Below, in pieces: positions 28,220 through 36,248 of a stretch of DNA of 64,000 bases. Source of the stretch: Agaribacterium sp. ZY112. Its GTDB lineage: Bacteria > Pseudomonadota > Gammaproteobacteria > Pseudomonadales > Cellvibrionaceae. The stretch spans positions 1,798,001 through 1,862,000 of the forward strand of contig NZ_CP166840.1 of the NCBI RefSeq assembly GCF_041346925.1, given 5' to 3'. A model generated the notes under the pieces. That model did not search any database and had not been told where the DNA came from. It worked only from the letters and a program-made list of their open reading frames with translations. Numbering within the stretch: the first letter of the stretch is position 1; every line of letters starts with the position of its first letter. The translations under genes were made by a program, and so were the position numbers.

Positions 28220-28543
28220 ATGAGTAGTGAGCTTCGCAGGCATGAGCGCCACCCGATTGAGCGTTCTCTAGTGGTAAAAAATAGCCTGACAAATAAAAGC
28301 CTTGGCATGCTTGTGAACTTGAGTCGTGACGGTTTGATGTTACTTGGAGCTACTCAATTAAATGAGGGCGGCGTTTATCAGGTGCAAATGGAGTTTCCCG
28401 ACCAGGCTTTATTGCATTTAGGTTTGGAGTGTCTTTGGTTAAATGACTCGACTGAAAGCGATAAATCTTGGGCGGGTTTTAAAATTATCGATATTAGCCC
28501 AGAGGGGCGAAGCCAGCTTGAGAGTTATATCTCACAAATTTAA
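28220..28543 (+). CDS. Stand-alone PilZ domain protein
   Basis: 107 residues from the ATG at 28220; a GTG at 28211 is possible. A single PilZ barrel with both c-di-GMP contact motifs intact: RxxxR at Arg6-Arg10 (RRHER) and N-x-S-x-x-G at 33-38 (NLSRDG). It should therefore bind cyclic di-GMP. It follows DUF1631 copy B at 38 nt. It is not PilZ of the type IV pilus, which lacks the binding residues. Confidence 0.88.
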   Translation: MSSELRRHERHPIERSLVVKNSLTNKSLGMLVNLSRDGLMLLGATQLNEGGVYQVQMEFPDQALLHLGLECLWLNDSTESDKSWAGFKIIDISPEGRSQLESYISQI

Positions 28544-28571
28544 TAAATCTCTCAAGCTGCTTGGTTTTATT
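28514..28571 (+). terminator. Terminator overlapping the PilZ gene 3' end
   Basis: CAGCTTGAGAG (28514-28524, inside the last codons of the PilZ gene) pairs with CTCTCAAGCTG (28549-28559) over a 24-nt loop that contains the stop codon. The stem is followed by CTTGGTTTTATTTTAG. Ribosomes reaching the stop codon would cover the 5' arm, so termination could depend on translation. Confidence 0.65.
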
Positions 28572-29841
28572 TTAGGCTTTGAAATACTTTTGCTGCTGCG
28601 GCGATGGTTGCATCTACATCAGCTTCACTGTGGGCTGAGGATAAAAAGCCGGCTTCGTAACATGCTGGGGCTAAATAAACGCCTTGTTCTAACATACCGT
28701 GGAAAAACTGATTAAAGCGTTCAATATTGCCACTCATTACCTGCTCATAATTACTCACACTTTCCGCTTCGGTAAAGAAGCAGCCCCACATTGAGCCAAC
28801 GTGGTTGGTGGTAAATGGAATGCCTGCTGCATCGGCTTCTTTTTGCAAGCCAGTCACCAAACGTTTGGTTAGCTTAAATACTTTATCGTAAAAGCCCGGT
28901 TCTTCAATGAGTTCAAGTGTCTTAAGGCCTGCGGCCATGGCTACAGGGTTACCGCTTAAAGTACCGGCTTGATAAACCGGGCCGACTGGGGCGATGTAAT
29001 CCATTATTTCTTGTTTGCCGCCAAAGGCGCCAACGGGCATACCGCCGCCCATGACTTTACCGAGGGTGGTTAGGTCTGGCTCTATATTGTAATAGCTTTG
29101 AGCACAGCCTAGGCCTAGGCGGAAGCCAGTCATTACTTCGTCAAAAATAAGTACACTGCCCGCATCGGTGCAACACTGGCGCATTGTTTCAAGAAAGCCT
29201 TCGCTTGGTGGAATGCAGTTCATATTGCCAGCCACCGGCTCTACGATCACGCATGCGACTTCATTGCCAAATTCAGCAAAAGCCTGCTTAAGCTGTTCTG
29301 GGTCGTTATAAGTCAATGTTATTGTGTGTGCGGCGAGGGCGGCAGGCACCCCAGGTGAGCTCGGTAGACCTAAGGTTAGGGCGCCACTGCCGGCTTTAAT
29401 TAGTAAACTATCACTATGGCCGTGATAGCAGCCTTCGAATTTGATGATTTTGTCGCGGCCAGTAAAGCCTCGTGCGAGTCGAATAGCGCTCATAGTGGCT
29501 TCGGTGCCGGAGCTTACAAAGCGAACCTTTTCGACTGAGGGCACAAGGGAGCACACTTTTTCTGCAAGTTCGGTTTCAATTGTTGTGGGCGCACCAAAGC
29601 TTAAGCCGAGTTTTAGTTTTTCACTAACGGCCTCAATAACATCTGGATGGGCGTGGCCTGCAATCATCGGGCCCCACGAGAGTACGTAGTCGATATAGCG
29701 CTTAGCGTGGACATCGTAGATATAAGGGCCTTCGGCTCGCTCTATAAAAATAGGTTCACCACCAACAGCTTTAAAGGCGCGTACTGGGCTGTTTACGCCG
29801 CCGGGAATAACTTGTTGGGCTTGTTCAAATTCGGTGCTCAT
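28567..29841 (-). CDS. hemL: Glutamate-1-semialdehyde 2,1-aminomutase
   Basis: 424 residues. A PLP enzyme that makes 5-aminolevulinate for haem by the C5 pathway. It opens [18 protein letters not shown]. The cofactor region includes [10 protein letters not shown] and the PLP lysine in [18 protein letters not shown]. It follows hemJ by 8 nt in a clc-hemJ-hemL run, so a later and an early haem-pathway gene are paired. Confidence 0.97.
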   Translation of the reverse strand: MSTEFEQAQQVIPGGVNSPVRAFKAVGGEPIFIERAEGPYIYDVHAKRYIDYVLSWGPMIAGHAHPDVIEAVSEKLKLGLSFGAPTTIETELAEKVCSLVPSVEKVRFVSSGTEATMSAIRLARGFTGRDKIIKFEGCYHGHSDSLLIKAGSGALTLGLPSSPGVPAALAAHTITLTYNDPEQLKQAFAEFGNEVACVIVEPVAGNMNCIPPSEGFLETMRQCCTDAGSVLIFDEVMTGFRLGLGCAQSYYNIEPDLTTLGKVMGGGMPVGAFGGKQEIMDYIAPVGPVYQAGTLSGNPVAMAAGLKTLELIEEPGFYDKVFKLTKRLVTGLQKEADAAGIPFTTNHVGSMWGCFFTEAESVSNYEQVMSGNIERFNQFFHGMLEQGVYLAPACYEAGFLSSAHSEADVDATIAAAAKVFQSLK

Positions 29842-29849
29842 TTTTTCTC

Positions 29850-30281
29850 CTAAGCAGGCTGTTTTAATACAACCAAAATAACAGCGGCTATCAGTACGAC
29901 TACGGGTAGCTCATTAAAAATTCTAAAAAATACATGGCCGGGTACTTGTTCGCCACGAGCAAAGCGCTTCATATAGTGGCCGCACACAAAGTGATAAATA
30001 ACTAGGCTTGCAACGAGGGCTATTTTTATCCAGAACCAAGTTGCCTGACTGTAATAGGCCCACATACCACCGTGAAAGGCGGTGCCGAATCCCAGTAAAA
30101 TGGTTGCTATCATTGAGGGGGTGCCGATGCCTCTATAGAGTTTGCGCTCCATAACTTTAAAGCGCTCTTTTCCTGCTTCATCATCTGTCATTGCGTGATA
30201 GACAAAGAGACGAGGCATATAAAAAAGCATTGCGAACCAACAGACAACGGCAATAATGTGAAAACTTTTAAGCCAGAGCAT
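29850..30281 (-). CDS. hemJ: Protoporphyrinogen IX oxidase, HemJ type
   Basis: 143 residues with four membrane helices. It starts [20 protein letters not shown] and has [11 protein letters not shown], the pattern of HemJ, the short integral-membrane oxidase of the penultimate haem step. His8 is the conserved N-terminal histidine of the family. It overlaps the 3' end of the clc gene by 14 nt and precedes hemL by 8 nt, giving strong genomic support for a haem role. It was formerly annotated as a CopD-like or UPF0093 protein. Confidence 0.9.
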   Translation of the reverse strand: MLWLKSFHIIAVVCWFAMLFYMPRLFVYHAMTDDEAGKERFKVMERKLYRGIGTPSMIATILLGFGTAFHGGMWAYYSQATWFWIKIALVASLVIYHFVCGHYMKRFARGEQVPGHVFFRIFNELPVVVLIAAVILVVLKQPA

Positions 30282-32031
30282 CTCGCATTTCCTTGGGTTG
30301 ATAATGGTTTTGAATATCTTGCAGGCTCACAATGCCGTGCACAGAGCGGTGCGATAAGCTACTAGAGCTTACATAAAGCACTTCACACTGGCTTCTCTTA
30401 ATCAGTTTCAGTGCATCGTAAAGAGATTCCGACTCCGATATACGCTGCATAAGATGGCGGCGCCCTGGAACTTCATTGAGCTGGATGAGTGCTTCGCCCT
30501 TGAGTACATCCTCTGGTGCACTATCTATAAAACTGGCAAGGTCACTTGCCCACAGTGAATATAAATAATCCCCCTCGCTAAATACCACCCAGTTTGGAGC
30601 TGTGCTTAAGATATAGCGCGCATCTTCAATGTTGATACGGGCGTCGGCAATAATAAATTTTCTATCCATGGTGTTGACGATACTGGCTCGGCGTAGTGCT
30701 CGGGCAGCGGGCCCCAGCTCTATGTCTCGCCCTGTCATGCGCAGTTGTTCGACAAAAATACTGCTGACTTTAAAAAAGGTGCGTGTGTTAATGCTGCTTA
30801 CAACAATGATTAACATGGCTGGAAAAATAATATGAGGGTTGTCGCTGAGCTCAACAACGGCCACCAAGGCGGCTAGTGGTGCATTAATGGTTGCGGCCAT
30901 CATGCCGGCCATGCCTAGGAGTGCGTACAGGCTTAGATTTATATTGAGGTTGGGCATAAGTAATTCAACAATACTGCCGACAGCAGCACCAACGCAGGCG
31001 CCAATTAATAACGAGGGGCCAATAAGGCCTCCTGGTATGCCTAGCGCTACAACGGCGGGGCTTAGCAGTAGCTTGGCCAGCGCGATAAAGATAAGCGTAC
31101 TGATAAGTAGCTGGCCTTCAATGGCTAAGTGGATGGTGTCATAGCCTAAACCCATCACTTGAGGCACAGGCCAAGCAATGGCTGCAGTTAAGGCGCCTGC
31201 GAGCATAATGCGCAAGCTAATAGGCCAGCGAGCGATACGAGCAACCCATAGGTGAATGCGGATATAGCTTCCGGCTAAGGCTGCGATAATAAAGCCGCAA
31301 AATACGATCAGGCTCAATTCCACTAAACTGTTTAAACCGCCGTTTTCGGCATCAAAAGCAACGGTTTCGCCAAGCAGTGTTTGGCTGATTGCGGCGCCTA
31401 TGACTGAAGCTAGAATTACAGGGACAAAACCAATAATACTGTACTCCATTAAGATCACCTCCATCGCAAAAATGACCCCTGCAAGTGGTGTATCAAAAGA
31501 GGCTGCGATACTAGCTGCGACACCACAAGCGAGTAGAGTTTGCATGCTATTGTTAGGCAAACGCAGCCACTGTCCTAGTTGACTAGCCGCGCCAGCACCT
31601 AAGTGAACGGCAGGGCCTTCGCGGCCAACACTGTGGCCGCTGCATATAGCCAGTACGGCTAAACCAAATTGTGCTAGCCAGTTGCTCATCGGCAATTGGC
31701 CTTGGTGATTGTGCAGGCGATCAATGACGTGGGCGACACTGAGCTGGCGTTGATATTTATTTAATCGATGAAAAATTAATGCGATAAGCGCGCTGCCACC
31801 AAGCAGTAGAGAGGTGCGTTGAAGAGGGCTTAATTCCTCAAAGCTGTCGGCGCTACTCATGGGCAGAAAAAGATCGGGGCTTTCAAGGGCCAGCCGGAAA
31901 AGTACGATAAGTAGGCCGCATAAGGCCCCCACCACAATAGCAATGGCGCTGAGCTGGGGGAGGGCATCAACTTGAGCAAGAGATAGCCGCAGTTGGTCGA
32001 GCCTTGTTTGAATAGCGTTGCGAAGAGGCAT
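30268..32031 (-). CDS. ClC family chloride channel/transporter with CBS domains
   Basis: 587 residues: a ClC membrane core (about 25-425) and a C-terminal CBS pair (about 445-580). The gating glutamate is present (Glu138 in GREGP). The second signature is GIPGGLIGPSLLIGA. In the helix matching the internal proton glutamate of E. coli ClC (Glu203), the sequence is FAMEVILM, giving Val192 where exchangers have Glu. The usual GSGIP chloride motif is replaced by a QLSVAHV segment. This could be a passive channel or a divergent exchanger. It overlaps hemJ by 14 nt, so the two are probably cotranscribed. Confidence 0.88.
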   Translation of the reverse strand: MPLRNAIQTRLDQLRLSLAQVDALPQLSAIAIVVGALCGLLIVLFRLALESPDLFLPMSSADSFEELSPLQRTSLLLGGSALIALIFHRLNKYQRQLSVAHVIDRLHNHQGQLPMSNWLAQFGLAVLAICSGHSVGREGPAVHLGAGAASQLGQWLRLPNNSMQTLLACGVAASIAASFDTPLAGVIFAMEVILMEYSIIGFVPVILASVIGAAISQTLLGETVAFDAENGGLNSLVELSLIVFCGFIIAALAGSYIRIHLWVARIARWPISLRIMLAGALTAAIAWPVPQVMGLGYDTIHLAIEGQLLISTLIFIALAKLLLSPAVVALGIPGGLIGPSLLIGACVGAAVGSIVELLMPNLNINLSLYALLGMAGMMAATINAPLAALVAVVELSDNPHIIFPAMLIIVVSSINTRTFFKVSSIFVEQLRMTGRDIELGPAARALRRASIVNTMDRKFIIADARINIEDARYILSTAPNWVVFSEGDYLYSLWASDLASFIDSAPEDVLKGEALIQLNEVPGRRHLMQRISESESLYDALKLIKRSQCEVLYVSSSSLSHRSVHGIVSLQDIQNHYQPKEMRDALA

Positions 32032-32189
32032 GTACTTAGTCGTGTAGAAACGAGTCAGGTTGGCTATTGTACACAGTCATGACCAAAGCTTGTGAAGCTA
32101 GGCATGATTTTTTGTGAGTGAGGGCTTATCATTAGGCCCCTTTTGATTCGGCGTAGTGCTGAATTAACTATAAACATAGAGGAAAGCTT

Positions 32190-33230
32190 GTGATTAAAGC
32201 CGCCATTGTTGGTGCGACGGGTTATACCGGCGCCGAATTGTTGAGATTGTTAGCCCGTCATCCGCAGGTGGAGGTAAGTGTTGTTACCTCTCGTGCTGAA
32301 GCCGGTAAGCGCATCGACAGTTTGTTTCCAAGCTTGCGAGGCGTGATTGATCTTGAGTTTGTCGCTCCTGAGTCCGATGCGCTATTGGGCTGTGATGTGG
32401 TCTTTTTTGCCACGCCTCATGGCGTTGCTCAGTCGATGATGAAGCCGTTGGTTGATGCCGGTGCTCGTGTTATCGATCTCAGTGCGGACTTTCGTATTAA
32501 AGATATTGCTTTATGGGAGAAGTGGTACAGTCAAGCCCATGCTTGCCCTGACTTGGTCGAAGAGGCCGTTTATGGTTTGCCTGAGTTAAATCGTGAGCAG
32601 ATTAAATCGGCTCAATTGATTGCTTGCCCTGGTTGTTATCCTACTTCCGTGCAGTTGGCTTTATTGCCTTTGCTACAAGCCGGTTGGGTCGATACAAGTA
32701 CTATAATTGCTAATTCTGCTTCTGGTATTAGTGGTGCAGGTCGCAATGCAAAGACCGGTTTACTTATGGCTGAAAATTACGACAGCTTTAAGGCTTACGG
32801 TGTTGCAGGGCATAGGCACTTGCCGGAAATTTCTCAAGGCCTTAAGGCAATGTGTGCTGATAAGAGTGCCGAGCTTGGCTTGACCTTTGTGCCGCATCTG
32901 CTGCCGACGATTCGTGGTATCCACTCCACTATCTATGTGCGTGCGAACGAAAAGGCAGGTGATTTACAGTCACTCTTTGAGGCACAGTACAGTGATGAGC
33001 CCTTCGTAGATGTATTGCCTCAAGGTATGTACCCTGAAACACGCACAGTTAAAGGTACTAATATGTGCCGTCTTAGCGTTGAAAATCCTCAGGATGAGGG
33101 GATGTTGGTTGTGATGTCAGTGATTGATAACTTAGCTAAAGGAGCCTCAGCTCAAGCTGTTCAAAACTTAAACCTGATGTTTGGTTTTACCGAGACTGAA
33201 GGTCTAGAACAGATCGCACTGCTGCCTTAG
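32190..33230 (+). CDS. argC: N-acetyl-gamma-glutamyl-phosphate reductase
   Basis: 346 residues with a GTG start at 32190 preceded by GAGGAAAG. It is the third step of arginine synthesis. The NADP-binding [14 protein letters not shown] is at the N-terminus and the catalytic Cys149 lies in [13 protein letters not shown]. Upstream is the divergent clc gene with a 158-nt gap; downstream is the DUF6776 gene 35 nt later. The argJ gene of the same pathway is at 57.5 kb. Confidence 0.96.
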   Translation: MIKAAIVGATGYTGAELLRLLARHPQVEVSVVTSRAEAGKRIDSLFPSLRGVIDLEFVAPESDALLGCDVVFFATPHGVAQSMMKPLVDAGARVIDLSADFRIKDIALWEKWYSQAHACPDLVEEAVYGLPELNREQIKSAQLIACPGCYPTSVQLALLPLLQAGWVDTSTIIANSASGISGAGRNAKTGLLMAENYDSFKAYGVAGHRHLPEISQGLKAMCADKSAELGLTFVPHLLPTIRGIHSTIYVRANEKAGDLQSLFEAQYSDEPFVDVLPQGMYPETRTVKGTNMCRLSVENPQDEGMLVVMSVIDNLAKGASAQAVQNLNLMFGFTETEGLEQIALLP

Positions 33231-33265
33231 CAGCTTGTTGATTATGAAGGTGGTGTAAAAGGCCT

Positions 33266-34006
33266 ATGGCATTGGTGGCGGGATCTAAGAAAAAGCGCAT
33301 TAAGGTGGTCGAATACCGTTTGCGCGAGCTATTTGTATGGTTCTTTATCGTTTTATTGTTGTTCTCATCGGCCATTGCCGCGTCTTATTGGTTGGGCTTG
33401 AACTTTGGTGGGCAAGAAAAGCAACAGGCACTTAGTGAATTGGGTGTACTCAAAAAAGATTTAGCTCACTACCAATCTGAAGCGAATAAATACGAGCAGA
33501 TGTTAGAAAACTCAAAACTTGCAGCTGAAGTTGATAGGCAGGCAAGTGAGGATGTTCGCTTAACTATTGTTGAGCTAAATGATGAGATAGCTCGCCTGAC
33601 TGAAGAGAATAACTTTTATCGTGGTTTGATGGCCCCGAACGAAAAAGCCAGTGGTCTGACTATTGGTTCGGTAGAGCTTGTCAGTGCAGGTGAGCCTCGC
33701 CGTTACAGCTATAAGATTGTGGTTAAGCAGCTAGCTTCTCGTCACAACTTGCTAAGCGGCAGTCTTAAAGTGACCTTGTCGGGGGCTGAGGCTGGTGTTG
33801 ATAAAGAGTATGCGTTGAGTGCCTTAAGTTCTTCTGTGGAAGGCGACACGATTCGTTTACGTTTTAAGTATTTTCAGGTGGTCGAGGGCGTTTTAACCCT
33901 GCCAGAAGGCTTTGAGCCGGCAGGTATTTTAATTGAAGCGCGAAGTACGGGTAAAAATGCCCAGAGTAAAACCAAAAAGTTCGGCTGGCTGGTAGAGGAG
34001 AGTTAA
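33266..34006 (+). CDS. DUF6776-type membrane protein with coiled coil
   Basis: 246 residues. A basic N-terminus, one membrane helix (WFFIVLLLFSSAIAASYWL, about 31-49), a coiled coil at about 55-120 (ALSELGVLKKDLAHYQSEA and on), and a beta-rich C-terminal domain (about 130-240). This is the layout of the family annotated as DUF6776 that accompanies bactofilin genes in Pseudomonas-like genomes. It ends one base before the bactofilin start, so the two are coupled. The periplasmic coiled coil and the cytoplasmic bactofilin suggest a membrane-linked scaffold, which is inference. Confidence 0.72.
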   Translation: MALVAGSKKKRIKVVEYRLRELFVWFFIVLLLFSSAIAASYWLGLNFGGQEKQQALSELGVLKKDLAHYQSEANKYEQMLENSKLAAEVDRQASEDVRLTIVELNDEIARLTEENNFYRGLMAPNEKASGLTIGSVELVSAGEPRRYSYKIVVKQLASRHNLLSGSLKVTLSGAEAGVDKEYALSALSSSVEGDTIRLRFKYFQVVEGVLTLPEGFEPAGILIEARSTGKNAQSKTKKFGWLVEES

Positions 34007-34007
34007 G

Positions 34008-34463
34008 ATGTTAGGCAGAAAAAAGAAGACCCAATTTGCTAAGGGTGGCCACACCTTATTTGATCATGCACTAGTGATCGATGGCAGTGTGCGCTTTGCT
34101 GGCACTCTTGATATTGAGGGGACGGTCAACGGTGATATCGTGGCTGAGGAGGGTGCCGATGCGCTGGTCCGCATTCGTGACAAAGGCTGTGTTAATGGTG
34201 AGCTTCGTGCGCCTAAGGTCATTATCAATGGCCAGGTTAATGGTGATGTGTTTGCGGATCAGCATCTGGAACTGGCTGCCAAGGCTGAGGTTAATGGCAA
34301 TGTGCACTATCAGGTGATTGAGATGGTCAAAGGTGCCCACGTGAATGGTGGTTTGGTGCATATTACGGAGGCTGAGCCTAGCAAGGTTGAGTCAAGTGCC
34401 AAGGTTGCAGAGCTTAAGGTTTCTTCTGATGCGGGAGCAGTACAAGAGTCGAAATCACAATAA
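34008..34463 (+). CDS. Bactofilin (polymer-forming cytoskeletal protein)
   Basis: 151 residues. The central part (about 20-120) is a right-handed beta-helix of short repeats with a V-x-G-x-V/I period, such as GTLDIEGTVNGDIVAEEG and INGQVNGDVFA. Bactofilins form non-nucleotide filaments that position cell-wall or polar machinery. The start has AGGAGAG seven bases upstream, inside the end of the DUF6776 gene. The flexible tails at both ends are normal for the family. Confidence 0.92.
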   Translation: MLGRKKKTQFAKGGHTLFDHALVIDGSVRFAGTLDIEGTVNGDIVAEEGADALVRIRDKGCVNGELRAPKVIINGQVNGDVFADQHLELAAKAEVNGNVHYQVIEMVKGAHVNGGLVHITEAEPSKVESSAKVAELKVSSDAGAVQESKSQ

Positions 34464-34466
34464 TAC

Positions 34467-34496
34467 TTGACTAAAGTACTCGGGTATTTGGATAAT
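34467..34496 (+). promoter_or_regulatory. Putative promoter of erpA
   Basis: TTGACT at 34467-34472, an 18-bp spacer and GATAAT at 34491-34496, 36 bp before the erpA start. This would allow erpA to be expressed apart from argC-bactofilin. No clear IscR site was recognised. Confidence 0.55.
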
Positions 34497-34532
34497 CGTA
34501 GCTAGTTAGTCAAATTAGGCCAATCCTTATAT

Positions 34533-34886
34533 ATGAGCACCGCATCTACCTTTGTTCCTCAAGCTCTTAATGTCACTAGTACGGCGCTCTCCAAAGTGCG
34601 CGAGCTGGTTGAAGAGGAAGAGAATCCCGATCTTAAATTACGTGTGTTTGTAACAGGTGGTGGTTGTTCGGGTTTTCAATACGGCTTTGCTTTTGAGGAA
34701 AGCTATGCCGAAGACGATGCCCTCATTGAGAGTGATGGGGTTTGTGTTGTGGTTGATGCTATGAGCTACCCCTATCTTGTGGGGGCAACCTTGGATTACG
34801 AAGAGGGTTTACAGGGCTCGCGCTTTAAGGTTGAAAACCCGAATGCTGAGTCCACCTGTGGTTGTGGCTCTTCGTTCTCAATCTAG
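34533..34886 (+). CDS. erpA: Iron-sulfur cluster insertion protein ErpA
   Basis: 117 residues. An A-type carrier that hands Fe-S clusters to target proteins, including those of isoprenoid synthesis. The three cluster-binding cysteines are Cys45 ([11 protein letters not shown]), Cys109 and Cys111 ([11 protein letters not shown]). Length and C-terminus match ErpA rather than IscA. The rnpB gene follows on the same strand. Confidence 0.95.
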   Translation: MSTASTFVPQALNVTSTALSKVRELVEEEENPDLKLRVFVTGGGCSGFQYGFAFEESYAEDDALIESDGVCVVVDAMSYPYLVGATLDYEEGLQGSRFKVENPNAESTCGCGSSFSI

Positions 34887-34969
34887 TTTCCCCGTCTTTA
34901 AGGGCGTTGTTTTCTCGGCGCTTCACTTATCTTACTTGTTTCTTTTTGTTTGCTTGTGTACATTTGCTC

Positions 34970-35313
34970 GCGAGCCAGCTGGGCAATCGCTCGACTTCGG
35001 TTGAGAGGAAAGTCCGGGCTCCATAGGGTAGAGTGCCAGGTAACGCCTGGGGGGCGTGAGCCTACGGATAGTGCAGCAGAAAGGAAACCGCCTCTGTGTA
35101 AGCAGTGGTAAGGGTGAAAAGGTGCGGTAAGAGCGCACCGCGCAGCTGGTAACAGTCTGTGGCGATGGTAAACCCCACTCGGAGCAAGACCAAATAGGAA
35201 TCCTATAGGCGTGTACCCGCGCTGGATTCGGGTAGGTCGCTTGAGCCCATTAGCGATGATGGGCCTAGATGAATGATTGTCCTAGACAGAACCCGGCTTA
35301 TAGGCTGGCTCAA
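34970..35313 (+). ncRNA. rnpB: RNase P RNA, class A
   Basis: About 344 nt. Conserved cores are seen in order: GAGGAAAGTCCGGGCTCC near 35005, the GCCAGGTAACGCCTGG hairpin, GTGCAGCAGAAAGGAAACCG, and near the 3' end ACAGAACCCGGCTTA. The ends pair as helix P1: GAGCCAGC at 34972-34979 with GCTGGCTC at 35304-35311. This RNA is the catalytic part of the enzyme that trims tRNA 5' leaders. The exact ends are estimated from P1. rnpB just upstream of mraZ is the Pseudomonas arrangement. Confidence 0.96.
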
Positions 35314-35699
35314 TATATTCTGCTTGTTATGGGTTGGTTGCTCTTCAAGAGCGCACTCGAACGTGGCTAGGCTAGCTGTGCTTGATGAGTGAGGCGGTAG
35401 GCGCTTTAGCGCTATCTACTGGGCTCTCAAGCTCGGTCTTTTGAGGCTTCGCGTACTGTCGTCTAGTCTTGCATGTTGGCATTACTAGTACTTTAGTGTG
35501 GTCGCCGTTTTTTCTTATGATTTTTTAGTATTTCTGCAGGCCTATTTCAGGTCAAAATAATCTTGTTCTTGATGCTGTTTCTAGCTTCGGGTTCTACCCT
35601 CTTGTTTTTAATCGGTTTTATTTTTCTTTTCCTCTCGTGCCCGTGTTGAAAAATCTAAGTTTTTCAATTGCTTAGCCCCTGCTCCGGTGCTGGATTTTC
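35314..35699. other. Gene-free spacer between rnpB and the dcw promoter
   Basis: About 390 bp with no credible reading frame on either strand; it becomes T-rich from about 35500. It holds small inverted repeats only: GCTCT-TCA-AGAGC near 35340-35355, and TTGAAAAA / TTTTTCAA at 35646-35653 and 35660-35667 with a 6-nt loop, about 35 bp before the -35 box. One of these may end rnpB, but none has a clear stem plus U-tract. Confidence 0.6.
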
Positions 35700-35727
35700 T
35701 TGACTTTATGCGCTGCTGAAATATAGT
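35700..35727 (+). promoter_or_regulatory. dcw (mra) promoter
   Basis: TTGACT at 35700-35705, a 16-bp spacer, and TATAGT at 35722-35727. The transcript would start near 35734. The last bases of the -10 box are also the first bases of the MraZ repeats, so repressor binding would block it. Confidence 0.78.
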
Positions 35728-35750
35728 GGTGAGAAGTGGTGGAAAGTGGG
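35726..35750 (+). promoter_or_regulatory. MraZ operator: three pentamer repeats on a 10-bp period
   Basis: GTGGT at 35726-35730, GTGGT at 35736-35740 and GTGGG at 35746-35750, each separated by five bases. MraZ is known to bind short direct repeats of this kind upstream of its own gene. The array covers the -10 edge and the probable transcription start, consistent with autorepression. Confidence 0.82.
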
Positions 35751-35795
35751 TTTTTGTGCTTTTCAGTGGAGGTTAAGGGCGCTTCGGGGAAAAAA

Positions 35796-36239
35796 GTGTT
35801 TCAGGGTAGTAACAACATCAACATGGATGCCAAAGGGCGCATTGCGATTCCGACTCGTTGTCGGGATGAGCTAGTTGCTGCCTGTGGCGGACAGGTTGTG
35901 ATTACCGCCCATATGCAAGAGCGCTGTCTCTGTGTTTACCCTTTAAGTGAGTGGACCCAAAACATCCTTCCGCAAATTCAAGCCTTACCCACTGCTTACA
36001 AGCAAGCTGCCCGTGTACAGCGTCTTGTCATTGGTTATGCCCATGAGTTTACCCTCGATGCTAACGGTCGAGTTCTTTTGCCTCCAACGCTTCGAGAGTT
36101 TGCTGGTTTGGAAAAAAAGTTGATGTTAGTTGGCTTGGGTAACAAGTACGAGTTATGGGATGAGCAAGCCTGGAATGCAACGCTTGAAGATATCGGGGAT
36201 GAGCCTATCCCTGAAGCCATGCTGAACCTAAGTATATAA
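35796..36239 (+). CDS. mraZ: Transcriptional regulator MraZ
   Basis: 147 residues from a GTG at 35796 with GGGGAA upstream. Longer readings from a GTG at 35736 would start inside the operator repeats and add 20 residues that the family does not have, so they are rejected. Two AbrB-like swapped-hairpin halves are visible: NMDAKGRIAIPTR near the N-terminus and LDANGRVLLPPTLR in the second half. The protein forms a ring-shaped oligomer and represses the dcw operon. First gene of the cluster, 9 nt before rsmH. Confidence 0.95.
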   Translation: MFQGSNNINMDAKGRIAIPTRCRDELVAACGGQVVITAHMQERCLCVYPLSEWTQNILPQIQALPTAYKQAARVQRLVIGYAHEFTLDANGRVLLPPTLREFAGLEKKLMLVGLGNKYELWDEQAWNATLEDIGDEPIPEAMLNLSI

Positions 36240-36248
36240 GAAGGACCT

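Noticed and set aside
34932..35138. 68-codon reading frame on the minus strand
   Set aside because: It runs through the conserved RNase P RNA core; coding there is implausible.
35736..35795. Upstream GTG start extending MraZ by 20 residues
   Set aside because: The start codon is part of the GTGG repeat array on the promoter and lies near the transcription start; the extra residues are not seen in the MraZ family.
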